DNA from: Pseudoalteromonas sp. SMS1
GTDB lineage: Bacteria; Pseudomonadota; Gammaproteobacteria; Enterobacterales; Alteromonadaceae
DNA: 64,000 bases
Direction: 5' to 3'
Assembly: GCF_021530565.1 (NCBI RefSeq)
Contig: NZ_JAKGBI010000022.1
Span: 1 to 64,000 of the forward strand
The translations under genes were made by a program, and so were the position numbers. A model generated the notes under the pieces. It saw only the letters and a list, made by a program, of their open reading frames with translations. It did no database searches and had not been told where the DNA came from. Within the stretch, counting starts at the first letter, position 1, and the number at the start of each line of letters is the position of its first letter. Shown here piece after piece: positions 38,359 through 47,414 of the stretch.

Positions 38359-38892
38359 TTACTCGGGGATGATCAGTAGTAAATCTGTATCACCGATGGT
38401 GACTCCTAATTGAGTGAGCAATGTAGAAACTTGGCCGCGGTGATGTGTCTGATGGTTGAAAAAGTGTTGAACAAGATAACCAAAGTCTTTGCTAAAATAC
38501 GTTCCTTTTGTACTGCGATAGGCCAATCTGCTTTGGAGCGTATCCTCAGTGAGTTCAGACGCAAACGCTTTAATAACATGATCCATCTCGAAACGTGCTT
38601 GTCTTAGTTCATTAAAATTGGAATAAAGTACTTGGTCAAGCGACTGTGGGTATGCAATATGATCCATATACTTAAGTGAGGCAAATTTGGCTGGGTGTGT
38701 GGCAAACCGAGTAAGCCAAATGGTATCACCTACCAAAATATGATTGAGCGTTGCCAAAATTGAACCAAAGAATGCGCCTCGGTCGCGAGACAATTCATCG
38801 ATGGATAAAGTTGCAGCAGCATCATAGATGTTTTTGTTCATCCATTGATTGTATTGCGCCATTAACTCAAAACTGCTGGATAGATTAGACAT
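38359..38892 (-). CDS. DinB-family protein
   Basis: 177 residues forming the four-helix DinB/YfiT-like bundle. Metal-binding His positions are seen in ATLNHILVGDTIWL and at the HHRGQVSTLL motif with an upstream His in HFFNHQTHHRG. Members are metal-dependent enzymes (thiol-S-transferases, maleylpyruvate isomerases) or unknown; no substrate can be named. GGAG lies 7 bases before ATG 38892. Single gene. Confidence 0.85.
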   Translation of the reverse strand: MSNLSSSFELMAQYNQWMNKNIYDAAATLSIDELSRDRGAFFGSILATLNHILVGDTIWLTRFATHPAKFASLKYMDHIAYPQSLDQVLYSNFNELRQARFEMDHVIKAFASELTEDTLQSRLAYRSTKGTYFSKDFGYLVQHFFNHQTHHRGQVSTLLTQLGVTIGDTDLLLIIPE

Positions 38893-39337
38893 AACGAGCT
38901 CCGAATGGGTGTAAACGCGATATGCTCAATTTGGTGACACGAGTAAATCGAGCCCTTGGGGCTAGCGTACTTTAATTTAGAAACAAGTTCAAAACACACA
39001 TCGCATACTAATGAAGCTCAAAGTTCGTGTGAACACTCTGGCGCTACTTTGCAAGATTCTTGTCGTCACAATGGCGCCGTACAACCGATTACAGAAGAGG
39101 GGGGGCGCTAATGCAATACTGATAGTCTTTTTGTCTAGGGTCAGTCAGTTTGCGCGTTTGGTTTTTCTAAGTACGAGAAATGATAAAATATCGCCATGCA
39201 ACCAACTCAAAGCCTTTCTACTTGGTCAGGAAGAAGTGTAATGTATGGCTATTAAAAATAGATAGATCACTGTGCGCTATTTCTTTAGCTGTGTTTTTCT
39301 TGTGTTGTCCTATGAAAAGCAAAAGTCAGCAAACAAA
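38893..39337. other. Gene-free stretch
   Basis: About 445 bases upstream of the DinB gene. Two plus-strand frames of 69-76 codons overlap here but have no ribosome site, no recognisable sequence and mutual overlap, so I do not call them. No repeat or RNA recognised. Confidence 0.5.
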
Positions 39338-39356
39338 AGCGCAGCAGAGCTGCGCT
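39338..39356 (-). terminator. Terminator of the iota-CA-like gene
   Basis: AGCGCAGC/GCTGCGCT perfect 8-bp stem with 3-base loop, followed on the minus strand by TTTTG; 20 bases past the stop. Confidence 0.8.
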
Positions 39357-39375
39357 ATGCACCTTCGTTTTTTTA

Positions 39376-39882
39376 TTATTGAAGATTAAATGGAAGCGAA
39401 GAATGGTGTAAGTTGATTTTTAGTTTGCCATTTTTATCTTTAATATAACCAAAAGAGTATTCAACCTTGATTTCTTCACCATTGGTTTTAGTGAAGAAGT
39501 AGTTACCCATTGAAATGGCTGAATCACCATCCGTGATGATCCCTTCATTTTCCCAACGAACCTTGGTGTAAGGGGCCAAAGCAAAGCCTTTATCTTCGGC
39601 AAGATCTTGACCTACAAAGTAAGACAAGGCTTCTTTTTTGGTCCCTCTAAACTGGTCAACTGATGCCAAGGTAGGTTTAAAAAGGACTTGGCCTTGGCCA
39701 AATGCATAAAACTCTTCTAAATGTTTGACCGCTGCTTTTTTAGGATCTTTTGCCTGCCCAATTTTGACAATGCCTTCTCCCCATCCTTTTTGTGCGGCTT
39801 CAACTTCCACCGTTGAAATTGAGTTTGCATTTGCATTAAATGCACCAGCCATAACAAGTGACATTGCGATTAATTTTTTCAT
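39376..39882 (-). CDS. Secreted iota-class carbonic anhydrase-like protein
   Basis: 168 residues from ATG 39882, with AAGGAG 8 bases upstream; the frame extending to 39942 is not used. Signal peptide MKKLIAMSLVMAGAFNANA. The mature part has the SnoaL/CaMKII-association fold pattern of the iota group: KHLEEFYAFG, LFKPTLA, REGTK-like FRGTKKEALSYFVG, DGDSAISMGNYFF, EYSFGYIKDKNGKLKINLHHSSLPF. The terminal HHSSLP (residues 159-164) is the signature of the iota family, metal-free CAs in some members. Similar proteins have been misnamed phosphoribosyl-AMP cyclohydrolase. Likely interconverts CO2 and bicarbonate in the periplasm. Recognised from memory; activity is unproven. Confidence 0.65.
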   Translation of the reverse strand: MKKLIAMSLVMAGAFNANANSISTVEVEAAQKGWGEGIVKIGQAKDPKKAAVKHLEEFYAFGQGQVLFKPTLASVDQFRGTKKEALSYFVGQDLAEDKGFALAPYTKVRWENEGIITDGDSAISMGNYFFTKTNGEEIKVEYSFGYIKDKNGKLKINLHHSSLPFNLQ

Positions 39883-40790
39883 TAAATTTCTCCTTATATA
39901 TATAAAAAATATGCTCGTGGTGTAACTTAAAATTCTTATCACATGGACATTGCCGTAAACCGCAAATATGCACAGCGAATCTAAAATTCACATTTCCTTT
40001 TTTGTCATATTTACCGCTCACTAAAAGGTCATTGGGCTTTATTCAAACACCAATAATTGCATTGTTTTTATTGTGCTTTATTTAATTATTGGGGCTGTCG
40101 TAAAACCTTTAAAATCAAGCGTTGGGCCAAGCTATCAGTAATGTATTTCTATATCAATAATTACAACATCTTAAGCTCTAAATGAGTGGGGTGTTAAAGC
40201 AGTTCAAGTACAAAGTGTCTGATTTTAAAGTATATAAATTGTTAACTTTTAAACTTGAAAAAAACTAATAATGTAATTTAAAAATAAACAAGTATTGGTT
40301 TTTTATTTTATTGTTGCTTTTTTCACACTTTAAGTTGAGGTCAAATAGGCAGTGAAATTGAATCAAGGTAGTTGTGTGCTTTTTACTGCAAGTAAAGCAG
40401 GGCTTTGTGGAGGAAACGGTGTAAGCCAGAGCAAGTTACGACATAACATTTAAAGTATTGTCGTTGCCACTTTGCGCTATACCTCACCCCAGTCACTTTA
40501 GAATGGTTACATATTGATATACTTGGTGGCGTTTCACTTTATGAAGACTGGTTAAATTAAGACTAGGTAGCATTGAAGCCGTCTAACTCTTCATACTAGG
40601 AACGCAGCGGCTTTGATTCAATTTCTATGAAATCGAGCGTTAAATTCAAGAACATATCCAAGTACGTGGTTTTGGGCTGATATGCTTCGTAATATAAAGT
40701 ATGGCTGAATAGGCATGCGATTAAATATTCCGTAAACAATACAACTACTGTATTGTGGCACGTATCTGTTGCGGCGTTTAGAGAAGCGTT
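39883..40790. other. Long AT-rich gene-free region
   Basis: About 900 bases, clearly AT-rich in 40000-40330, with no frame above 60 codons and no repeat, RNA or mobile element that I can recognise. It separates the iota-CA-like gene from the 2OG oxygenase gene, which point away from each other. Decayed gene remnants are possible but not demonstrated. Confidence 0.5.
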
Positions 40791-41147
40791 ATGTCTGTTT
40801 TTAATAAGTTATTTCGGTGGGAACGAGGTCGACAAAACACTGGGTATGACAAAATGTTACTTTGCGGCGCAACTTGGCCAATAAGGTTTGATACATACTT
40901 ACTTAAATTTCCAACAGGAAGTGAAGTACCTCCTCACACAGATAAAGTGCAATCCGCTAAGCATTATCGATTAAATATTGTCCTTAAAAATGCCAAGCAA
41001 GGAGGAGAATTTATTTGCGCTACCCCAATTTTTGAAACAAAACGCATCAAACTATTTCGCCCAGACGATTGTGAACATCAAGTTTTAAAAATAGAGAAAG
41101 GCAATCGTTACCTATTGAGTATTGGCTGGGTCAGAAACAGCGAGTAG
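40791..41147 (+). CDS. Small 2OG-Fe(II) oxygenase-like protein
   Basis: 118 residues. Iron-ligand pattern: PPHTDKV (H-x-D), then a distal His in DDCEHQVLKIEKGNRYLLSIGW, with strand motifs RLNIVLKNAKQGGEFIC and LFRPDD typical of the jelly-roll core. The usual 2OG-binding Arg would be in GNRYLLS. It is short; the family core is normally 150-200 residues, so this is a minimal or truncated member. AGAGAAG upstream of ATG. Hydroxylation substrate unknown. Confidence 0.7.
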   Translation: MSVFNKLFRWERGRQNTGYDKMLLCGATWPIRFDTYLLKFPTGSEVPPHTDKVQSAKHYRLNIVLKNAKQGGEFICATPIFETKRIKLFRPDDCEHQVLKIEKGNRYLLSIGWVRNSE

Positions 41148-41482
41148 TGCAACTAATCACTTATCTCTCGTTGATGTAAATTAGTTGCGGTCAATACGGC
41201 TCATTTCATCGAGCAATGTGCTTCTTCAAAAATCAAAAAAGTATGCGTTTACAGGTTGTAGATTGGCGTTGTGGCGCATAGAGATATTTAATTATTGACG
41301 TGCATTGATGTGGAGCCGGTTAGTTAAATAACGTTATAACGGATAGACGAGTTTACAACATGGTTCAATGCCAATATGTCAGGAGAATCTAGTTGGCTTT
41401 TGCATCTCAGTCAATTATTCTAACGCCAATGACCGACCCTACAAATGGGTCAAAGTAGTGGACAAACATTGAGATTATTTAA
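41148..41482. other. Gene-free stretch with a hairpin
   Basis: Just after the oxygenase gene, 41149-41188 forms a 9-bp stem GCAACTAAT/ATTAGTTGC with a 22-base loop and no T-run; perhaps a weak terminator. Nothing else recognised. Confidence 0.45.
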
Positions 41483-42067
41483 ATGGAAATAGTACAGAAG
41501 AAAAGAGCGATTAAACACACTTTTACTTTCGAGAAAGAACGCTTCAATTTCGCATATAAAGACAAAAGTGGCTCTGGTGACCTTGACTTTAATTATGCCG
41601 ATGTGCCTAAAAAGTGCATGATTAAAATAGAGCAAAATGAATGGTTAAGAAATGTCGGTTTTTTATGGATAGCTTTAGGCATTTTTCAGCTTGGTTACGC
41701 TATCTACTCTCAAGCAACATTATCAGGTCAAGGGTTTTGGTTAATTGTTGGTTTAGCGTGTGTTACTTGGGCGCATTTTTCCAAGATTAAGTACTCTGTC
41801 TATCAAGCGGAACGTGGCAATATCTTTATTATTCAAGATAAGAAGCATGACAATATAGTTAGTGAATTAAATCAAAGAAGAAGTGCTCAATTATTAGACT
41901 GGTATGGTGAAATTAACCCCGGAAATGAGCTAGAAAGTGAAATAAATAAGTTCAAGTGGTTGGTAGATCAAAATGTAATGACTAAAGAGCAAGCCGATAC
42001 AAAAATTGCACAAGTGGAGTTGCTTCATAAAGCACACTCTGAAACTCATAGCTCAACTTTGAATTAA
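41483..42067 (+). CDS. Two-helix membrane protein of unknown function
   Basis: 194 residues. N-terminal soluble beta-rich part, then two adjacent membrane helices about residues 59-95 (VGFLWIALGIFQLGYAIY and GFWLIVGLACVTWAHF), a second soluble part and a short C-terminal helical hairpin (NKFKWLVDQNVMTKEQAD) that resembles a SHOCT-like oligomerisation segment. No enzymatic motif. Ribosome site weak. A hairpin at 42075-42113 (AAGCTG/CAGCTT outer stem) lies directly after it and may be its terminator. I do not recognise the family. Confidence 0.65.
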   Translation: MEIVQKKRAIKHTFTFEKERFNFAYKDKSGSGDLDFNYADVPKKCMIKIEQNEWLRNVGFLWIALGIFQLGYAIYSQATLSGQGFWLIVGLACVTWAHFSKIKYSVYQAERGNIFIIQDKKHDNIVSELNQRRSAQLLDWYGEINPGNELESEINKFKWLVDQNVMTKEQADTKIAQVELLHKAHSETHSSTLN

Positions 42068-42548
42068 GTTGAAAAAGCTGTGCAAGTAATTAATAGAAAG
42101 GTTTGCGCAGCTTCTCTGTGTTGATTGAATCAGGTAAGCAAAATAACCGTGTTAATTTTGCGATTTAAGTTATGTAAGCCTGTAGTTTAGGGCGTTAGCC
42201 AACTTGGGGTTTCGCGCTTGTCGGTCATCTCATGATTTAGCCGCCAAACGCATGCGTTTTACCGCTCGCTTTTATGCGCCTATCCAGCTTATAGTAAATT
42301 CAAATATGCCAGCAATGGCCATTGAGCATCTATATTCAATAGGTTTATATATCTGCTTTTCTTCTATTTATGGTGTTTTATTTGGCCCCGTTTACCAGCC
42401 TTTAGCAGGAATTAAATTAACGCCTGTGATGAATGCAACACCGAACGGTTGAATTTAAAATGCGATATCGCCTGTTTGAGGCTTTATCATCTCTAACACT
42501 TGGATCAGATAATTATAATTGCAGTATATACTGTAACTTGGAGGGAAT
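42068..42548. other. Stretch without a convincing gene
   Basis: Begins with the hairpin at 42075-42113 (AAGCTGTGCAA against TTGCGCAGCTT, one G-T type mismatch). An 82-codon plus-strand frame (42204-42452) has no ribosome site and no recognisable sequence. A GGGCGTTAGCC at 42190-42200 looks like half an attC site but its partner is missing. Confidence 0.4.
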
Positions 42549-43247
42549 ATGGAGGAGATTGCTGAGTGGTTATTAAAGCATAAAATTTTCTTTGAAACTG
42601 CGGCGGCCGTTTTCTTAAGTATGATGGCGATTTTAGTTTCCACAGCTCAGCTTTTGGTTGCACGCAAACAAACGCGTTTAGCTTCGGCTCAATACAAAGT
42701 CGCGTTGCAACAGAGCTCTCCAAATATCCATTTAATGGCAAAGATGACTCGTAATCCTGATACCAACAAGGTGGAAGACGACAACATAGAAATCGTGAAC
42801 TTAGGTGCGCCAGCATTCGAAGCCAACTGTAAACTTGCAATATTCCTTAATATAAAAGCCTATAAAAATATTAAAAATCCAAAAGTGATAACCAGCTATA
42901 TTGCCTTAAGTAACTATTATAGTGGCGTGAGCGTATCGCAAAATGCGCAAAATTTAATGTTTGTAGTAATTGGCAGAAATAATCATGGACAATTCTGCGA
43001 CCTGGAAAGAGCGTTTTCTGAACAATTGAGAAAACGCGACTTACGATATTCCTCTTTCGAGATTGAGCGCTATGTGAAAATCTCATATTCAGATACCTTT
43101 GGTAATCAATTTGAGCACTATTATCAAGTTGAGTTAGTGAGTGGTGCTCGGCGCATTGATAAAGGGCGCGGAGAGGAAAAATTTAAGCTGCATAAAAAGA
43201 GTATGCCAAGCTCGCTTTCAGAAATTTCTTTTGATGACATTCTTTGA
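42549..43247 (+). CDS. Single-helix membrane protein of unknown function
   Basis: 232 residues. N-terminal membrane helix about residues 13-35 (FFETAAAVFLSMMAILVSTA) followed by a basic short helix, then a cytoplasmic or periplasmic domain rich in beta strands (NIEIVNLGAPAFEANCKLAIFL, FVVIGRNNHGQFCDL, YVKISYSDTFGNQFEHYYQV). The pattern of strands with an ISYSDTFGN motif is seen in many small orphan membrane proteins of accessory regions. GGAGGG 5 bases before ATG supports the start. Function unknown. Confidence 0.65.
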   Translation: MEEIAEWLLKHKIFFETAAAVFLSMMAILVSTAQLLVARKQTRLASAQYKVALQQSSPNIHLMAKMTRNPDTNKVEDDNIEIVNLGAPAFEANCKLAIFLNIKAYKNIKNPKVITSYIALSNYYSGVSVSQNAQNLMFVVIGRNNHGQFCDLERAFSEQLRKRDLRYSSFEIERYVKISYSDTFGNQFEHYYQVELVSGARRIDKGRGEEKFKLHKKSMPSSLSEISFDDIL

Positions 43248-43601
43248 CAAACCAGTGCTTATTTATACTCGTAAAATAGTGCCAGCTCAATATTAGGCTA
43301 CGTTTTCTTATCTGAGGCATAGAGTGCATTGCTATTGAAGTGGTTCTGGGTTCAAGACTGAGACCCATAAGACTGATGCTGATACGTGGTGAGTCAATGA
43401 TAAGGGAGTCTGAAGTGGATTGTACCAATGACAAAGTCGACAGCAGCACATGACATGAAGCATATCCGGGGCAAATTAATCATGCCCAAATAACCTTAAT
43501 ATAAGCGACACCAGCGTGCGGCAAATACGTATTATAATGTTGTGATGTTAGCTCTAATTAAATACCTACGAATTGTTAAAAATGTCACATGTCTTTCAAA
43601 C
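43248..43601. other. Gene-free stretch
   Basis: About 350 bases between convergent genes. No credible frame or repeat; no obvious terminator. Confidence 0.5.
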
Positions 43602-44327
43602 TTATTGCTTATATACATCTTTGGTTTTAAGCATGTCATAAACTCTGCTCTCACGTGCTTCATCAAAGCCGACGTCTTTGATATATTCTTTAGGATTAGA
43701 AAAAGTACCAAATAGTATGTCCCAAATTGCTAAACCATAGTTTTGAGCATGATGCATATGTTTATGGTGCACTCGGTGCATTTCAGGTCGCTGCAAAATA
43801 TAACCGAGCCAGTAAGGGGTTTTGATATCTGCATGTATAAAAATATTGTACACAGCAGCAATAATGAGACTGATGGCTGTGCCATAGGCATTTAGCCCCA
43901 GTATCAAGTAACAGCTTAGGGCGTTTATAAATGTCGCAGCGATACCGTCAAAAGGGTGTAAGTAAAAAGCTGAGAGCGCTTCAATGCGCCTAGGGCTATG
44001 ATGTAGTTGATGAAATATGCGCCAAAGTAAATCGAATTTGTGCATTGCTCTGTGCCACCAATATGCGATGAAGCTAGTAAGCAAAAAGCCAAGCGTGCCT
44101 TGTGTAATGATATTCATGGCACTGAAATTAAACAGAGACAGCGCATTCAATGTTTCTACAAATACAACCCCAGCAATAATGGCAACAAGAGATTGGAATA
44201 AGCTAATGCTTGAAGCGAGCACCATCCAGCGTCGGTCACACGTATTTTGAGAGGCCGGGGCAATCACTTCTAAGGTGAAAACACATAGAAATACGGTAAT
44301 GACAATGGCGAAAGTAAGTAATTCCAT
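43602..44327 (-). CDS. Sterol desaturase/fatty acid hydroxylase family protein
   Basis: 241 residues, about four membrane helices. Diiron His boxes: HRAMHK, HQLHHSPRR and HRVHHKHMHHAQNYG, in the right order and spacing for the fatty acid hydroxylase superfamily. Acts at the inner membrane on a lipid, terpenoid or alkane-like substrate with O2; specific product unknown. Start ATG 44327 has GAG about 11 bases upstream. Single gene. Confidence 0.88.
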   Translation of the reverse strand: MELLTFAIVITVFLCVFTLEVIAPASQNTCDRRWMVLASSISLFQSLVAIIAGVVFVETLNALSLFNFSAMNIITQGTLGFLLTSFIAYWWHRAMHKFDLLWRIFHQLHHSPRRIEALSAFYLHPFDGIAATFINALSCYLILGLNAYGTAISLIIAAVYNIFIHADIKTPYWLGYILQRPEMHRVHHKHMHHAQNYGLAIWDILFGTFSNPKEYIKDVGFDEARESRVYDMLKTKDVYKQ

Positions 44328-44582
44328 TTGTGCTTAGCTCAACCTTATTGGTAAATGTACGAGAGGTGTTGTTAATTTAGCACTTGGCGAGTCCTAAACC
44401 AATATCTCAAATGGCATGATTATGATTTGCCTAGGTATACCGAGACTTGCTTTTGATGGTATCTGAGGCATTCATAGAACTTATAAGGTGCTATTAATCT
44501 CAAATAAATAATATATTATTAACACTCATTTTAAACATAGGACGCTAGAATAGCGCCCTAATTAGTTTGCACTAGGTTATCT

Positions 44583-45788
44583 ATGAAATCCCTTTCTTTA
44601 TCAATTGTTTTAGCTGTATCTCTGATGGGATCTGGTTGTCAGCTGACATCAACAGGTGGATCCGAGACTATGACACAAAGTGAACAAACCTTAAGAGTGG
44701 CGACCTTTAATGTCAGTATGGAGGCGACCAATTATCATAATCAAACAAACATTGATGTATCAGGGAATGCGTTAACCAATGCATTAAAAAGCGGCAAGGT
44801 AAAACAAATTAATAATATTGCAGAAATTATCCAAAGAACGCGCCCGGATATTATTTTGCTCAACGAATTTGACTACATTGAAGACACGGGGTTAGGCATT
44901 GCTCTATTCCAAAAAGCTTACCTAGAGGTGGCACAAAACGGATTTGAGCCTATCGAATATCCGTATGTATATCTTGCGCCAGTTAATACAGGGGTAAAAA
45001 CGCCGTTATCAGGCAAGCATTCGCGCTTAACACACTATGGGTTTGGTAAATACCCTGGGCAATATGGCATGGTTTTACTGTCAAAATTTCCCATTGAGGC
45101 CAATAAAGTGAGAACATTTCAGCACTTTTTGTGGAAAGACATGCCTAACCACTTAATGCCTAAGGACTCAAGTGGACAAAGTTGGTTTAGTAATGATGAA
45201 CAATCAATCATGAGGCTGTCTTCAAAATCACATTGGGATATTCCTCTGAGGGTGTGTAATACGCAGATTAATATCTTGGCTAGTCATCCCACTCCGCCTG
45301 TATTTGATGGGCCAGAAGACAGAAATGGTAGAAGAAACCATGATGAAATTCGAATGTGGAAAGATTACATCAGTGAGTCCGGCAATAGCTATCTCTATGA
45401 TGATGAAGGACAATATGGTGGGATCAATAATCCTTCGTTTGTCATTTTAGGCGATTTAAACGCCAGTGCAGTGGATGGTGATGCGCACCCAAATGCGATT
45501 AACCAGCTCTTGCAGCATACACGTGTTAATCATTACCCAGCGCCGACATCATTGGGTGGTACTTTGAATAAACCTGAAAATGAAAATGGACCAACTCATA
45601 CTGCACATTGGGGAATGCGCGCAGATTATGTATTGCCATCCGCGAATTTAACCGTCGTAAATAGCGGTGTTTTTTGGCCTAAAGTTGACAGTGATGGCGC
45701 AGAATTGGTTGCAGATCGAAGTGCCTCTTCAGATCACAGATTAGTTTGGGTTGATATTAAGCTCCCACAGCTTACTTGCTCAAATTGA
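44583..45788 (+). CDS. Endonuclease/exonuclease/phosphatase (EEP) family lipoprotein
   Basis: 401 residues. Lipoprotein signal with lipobox GSGC (Cys at residue 19). EEP core: LRVATFNVSME, LLNEFDYIED, MVLLSKFPI, LASHPTPP, VILGDLNASAVDGD and SSDHRLVWVDI, with metal-binding Asn, Glu and the final DH pair present. Acts on phosphodiesters at the cell surface or in the periplasm, for example nucleic acid or phospholipid head groups; exact substrate unknown. Ended by the hairpin at 45794. Confidence 0.88.
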   Translation: MKSLSLSIVLAVSLMGSGCQLTSTGGSETMTQSEQTLRVATFNVSMEATNYHNQTNIDVSGNALTNALKSGKVKQINNIAEIIQRTRPDIILLNEFDYIEDTGLGIALFQKAYLEVAQNGFEPIEYPYVYLAPVNTGVKTPLSGKHSRLTHYGFGKYPGQYGMVLLSKFPIEANKVRTFQHFLWKDMPNHLMPKDSSGQSWFSNDEQSIMRLSSKSHWDIPLRVCNTQINILASHPTPPVFDGPEDRNGRRNHDEIRMWKDYISESGNSYLYDDEGQYGGINNPSFVILGDLNASAVDGDAHPNAINQLLQHTRVNHYPAPTSLGGTLNKPENENGPTHTAHWGMRADYVLPSANLTVVNSGVFWPKVDSDGAELVADRSASSDHRLVWVDIKLPQLTCSN

Positions 45789-45793
45789 TAGCG

Positions 45794-45826
45794 CGTATTC
45801 GGGGGAGTCACCTTCCCCCGAATACG
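45794..45826. terminator. Bidirectional hairpin between convergent genes
   Basis: Perfect 13-bp stem CGTATTCGGGGGA/TCCCCCGAATACG with 7-base loop, squeezed between stops at 45788 and 45828. Very GC-rich but without a T-run. Confidence 0.75.
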
Positions 45827-45827
45827 G

Positions 45828-46214
45828 TCATCGTTTAACGGTGTCAGCTCTGTGGAATACCACCAGCTTGTTAGTGTCTAAATCTCTAAAGTAAGCTGCA
45901 AAGTAAGCGCCATTATCTCGTTCACCTGGCTTTCCTTCACATTGCGCACCCAAGCTGAGAGCAAGGTTATACACGGTCTCAACCAAAGTTTGAGTCGTGA
46001 CTCGCAAGGCGAGCATGGTACCATTTCCCGACGTTGCAAGTTCTCCGTTATGAGGCTGAGTGATAGCCAGCTTAGTACCTGAATCTTTGAAGGCATAGAA
46101 AACAACTTGCTCTGTTTTTGCTACTTTTTTGGCGTGTAACGGTTGAAGGAGCTGGTCGTAAAAGTCTATGGCGGCAGTGAGGTTGTTTGTGCCGAGTGTT
46201 AAATGTGATATCAC
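45828..46214 (-). CDS. VOC-family (glyoxalase/bleomycin resistance-like) protein
   Basis: 128 residues in the beta-alpha-beta-beta-beta double fold of the vicinal oxygen chelate group: MISHLTLGTNNLTAAIDFYDQLL at the start and DNGAYFAAYFRDLDTNKLVVFHR at the end (metal ligand His4 and a late acidic/His position). Cytoplasmic; could be an isomerase, dioxygenase or a binding protein. GTG start at 46214 with AGGAG about 9 bases upstream. Convergent with the EEP gene. Confidence 0.85.
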   Translation of the reverse strand: MISHLTLGTNNLTAAIDFYDQLLQPLHAKKVAKTEQVVFYAFKDSGTKLAITQPHNGELATSGNGTMLALRVTTQTLVETVYNLALSLGAQCEGKPGERDNGAYFAAYFRDLDTNKLVVFHRADTVKR

Positions 46215-46303
46215 TGTACATGCTCCTGATACTGTCGGTCGGTGGATCCATTTACGTATTGATAAAGATAGACTTTAATATTTTCCAATCATTTATCTAT
46301 TGC

Positions 46304-46687
46304 TTATTCTGATGGCGATATGGATGTTATCACGCGGTTGCATATAACTAACTTTTCCTGTTGAGTTCCCGCTTTGAAGAAATCCATTTCGGCATCTGTC
46401 TTCCAGTTAAAAAGTTCATCAATATCAGCGCCTTGAGCGCTATAGTGACGTGTTAAAATAGCCCTTCCTTTCGCAATATCTTCTTTGTTTTTCTCGACCC
46501 ATTTATTAAATGGCTTATCGTAGTTTTTAGTACCATCAAACTTGGAACAAATTGCTACAAATGCTGCTTTGGAAACATAGTTTGCATATAACTCAGCATA
46601 CACTTTGTCATGTTGGTTTAGCACCTGCTGAGCTATTGCATTTGCAGACCCCAATGCTGAAAATAGTACGAAAGTAAGCCTCTTCAT
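46304..46687 (-). CDS. Small secreted protein of unknown function
   Basis: 127 residues with signal peptide (LTFVLFSALGSANAIA, cleaved before QQVL). The mature ~108 residues are helical with Cys in VAICSKF and VICNRV, probably a disulfide. Basic and acidic patches (KNKEDIAKGRAIL) but no family known to me. Single gene; 89 bases upstream of the VOC gene on the same strand and possibly co-transcribed. Confidence 0.65.
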   Translation of the reverse strand: MKRLTFVLFSALGSANAIAQQVLNQHDKVYAELYANYVSKAAFVAICSKFDGTKNYDKPFNKWVEKNKEDIAKGRAILTRHYSAQGADIDELFNWKTDAEMDFFKAGTQQEKLVICNRVITSISPSE

Positions 46688-46711
46688 AAATTGAGTAACC
46701 CTTATATAAGC

Positions 46712-47008
46712 CTAATTAGGGTAGTATAAACTATATGATTTTTCAGAATAAAGCTGGCTTTCGTTAGGGCGACAAAACAACCCCACTATCATTAACTTGC
46801 GCTTACCTTTGATTAATTCATTTGATACAGGTCTCATCAATTTTAATAATCCCGTGGCGCTTTGAAGGCTTGCTCTGTTTTGGCTTAGGTAATAGCTGAT
46901 ATCGCTACCGCCATGCCGTGTTGACATAAATACCTGGCGCACTTGCCAGTGCTCTAACCTTCGCTGTAACCCACAAGAATACGGATGCCACTTATCCTGC
47001 TTCTTCAT
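46712..47008 (-). CDS. Doubtful small basic protein
   Basis: 98 residues, basic, no signal peptide, with no recognised motif and no good ribosome site before ATG 47008. It lies 24 bases upstream of the small secreted protein gene on the same strand. It may be a chance frame in the promoter region of that gene. Confidence 0.25.
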   Translation of the reverse strand: MKKQDKWHPYSCGLQRRLEHWQVRQVFMSTRHGGSDISYYLSQNRASLQSATGLLKLMRPVSNELIKGKRKLMIVGLFCRPNESQLYSEKSYSLYYPN

Positions 47009-47414
47009 CTCAAATATTAGTGTACTAGTGAGCGCATTCTGCTACACCTGCCTCATGCTCAGCAATGGTTTTACTAACATGGCTGGATGTAATTCTATCT
47101 TCGATATGCTGTCGGAGTGTCTCAATTGAACATAAGTTAACTTTGCTACATTGGCGTGTAGATTAGCAAACTGAGAATTGTTCGTAAGGGCTCCTAAAGC
47201 CTAATCAACACAGCAAGTATAGACTACCAACACAAAGATGGAGCAGCGCCCAAAACCATGCAAGCCAAGCTCAAACCATTGAACATGTAAATGTGCAGAT
47301 AATGAGCGCATACGTTGACTGCAATGCGCGCATTGTTTTCTCTTCACACTCATTTCACAGCCTAGCCTGCACTCTGGCCCTATCCATTAAAAAAGAGGTA
47401 ATTTAGGAGAGAGC
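47009..47414. promoter_or_regulatory. Intergenic region upstream of the ABC transporter operon
   Basis: About 400 bases, expected to hold the promoter of the ABC exporter genes. No clear -35/-10 pair, operator or RNA can be assigned. Confidence 0.4.

Noticed and set aside
39011..39389. Two overlapping small plus-strand frames before the iota-CA gene
   Set aside because: They overlap each other, lack ribosome sites and the second runs over the terminator and the end of the real gene.
40400..40700. Possible decayed transposase remnant in the 900-base gap
   Set aside because: No frame, inverted ends or target duplication could be found.
42190..42200. GGGCGTTAGCC as an integron attC core
   Set aside because: No matching left core or fold in the preceding 130 bases; GTTAGCC also departs from the GTTRRRY consensus.
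42204..42452. 82-codon plus-strand frame
   Set aside because: No ribosome site, no known motif, composition unlike the neighbouring genes.
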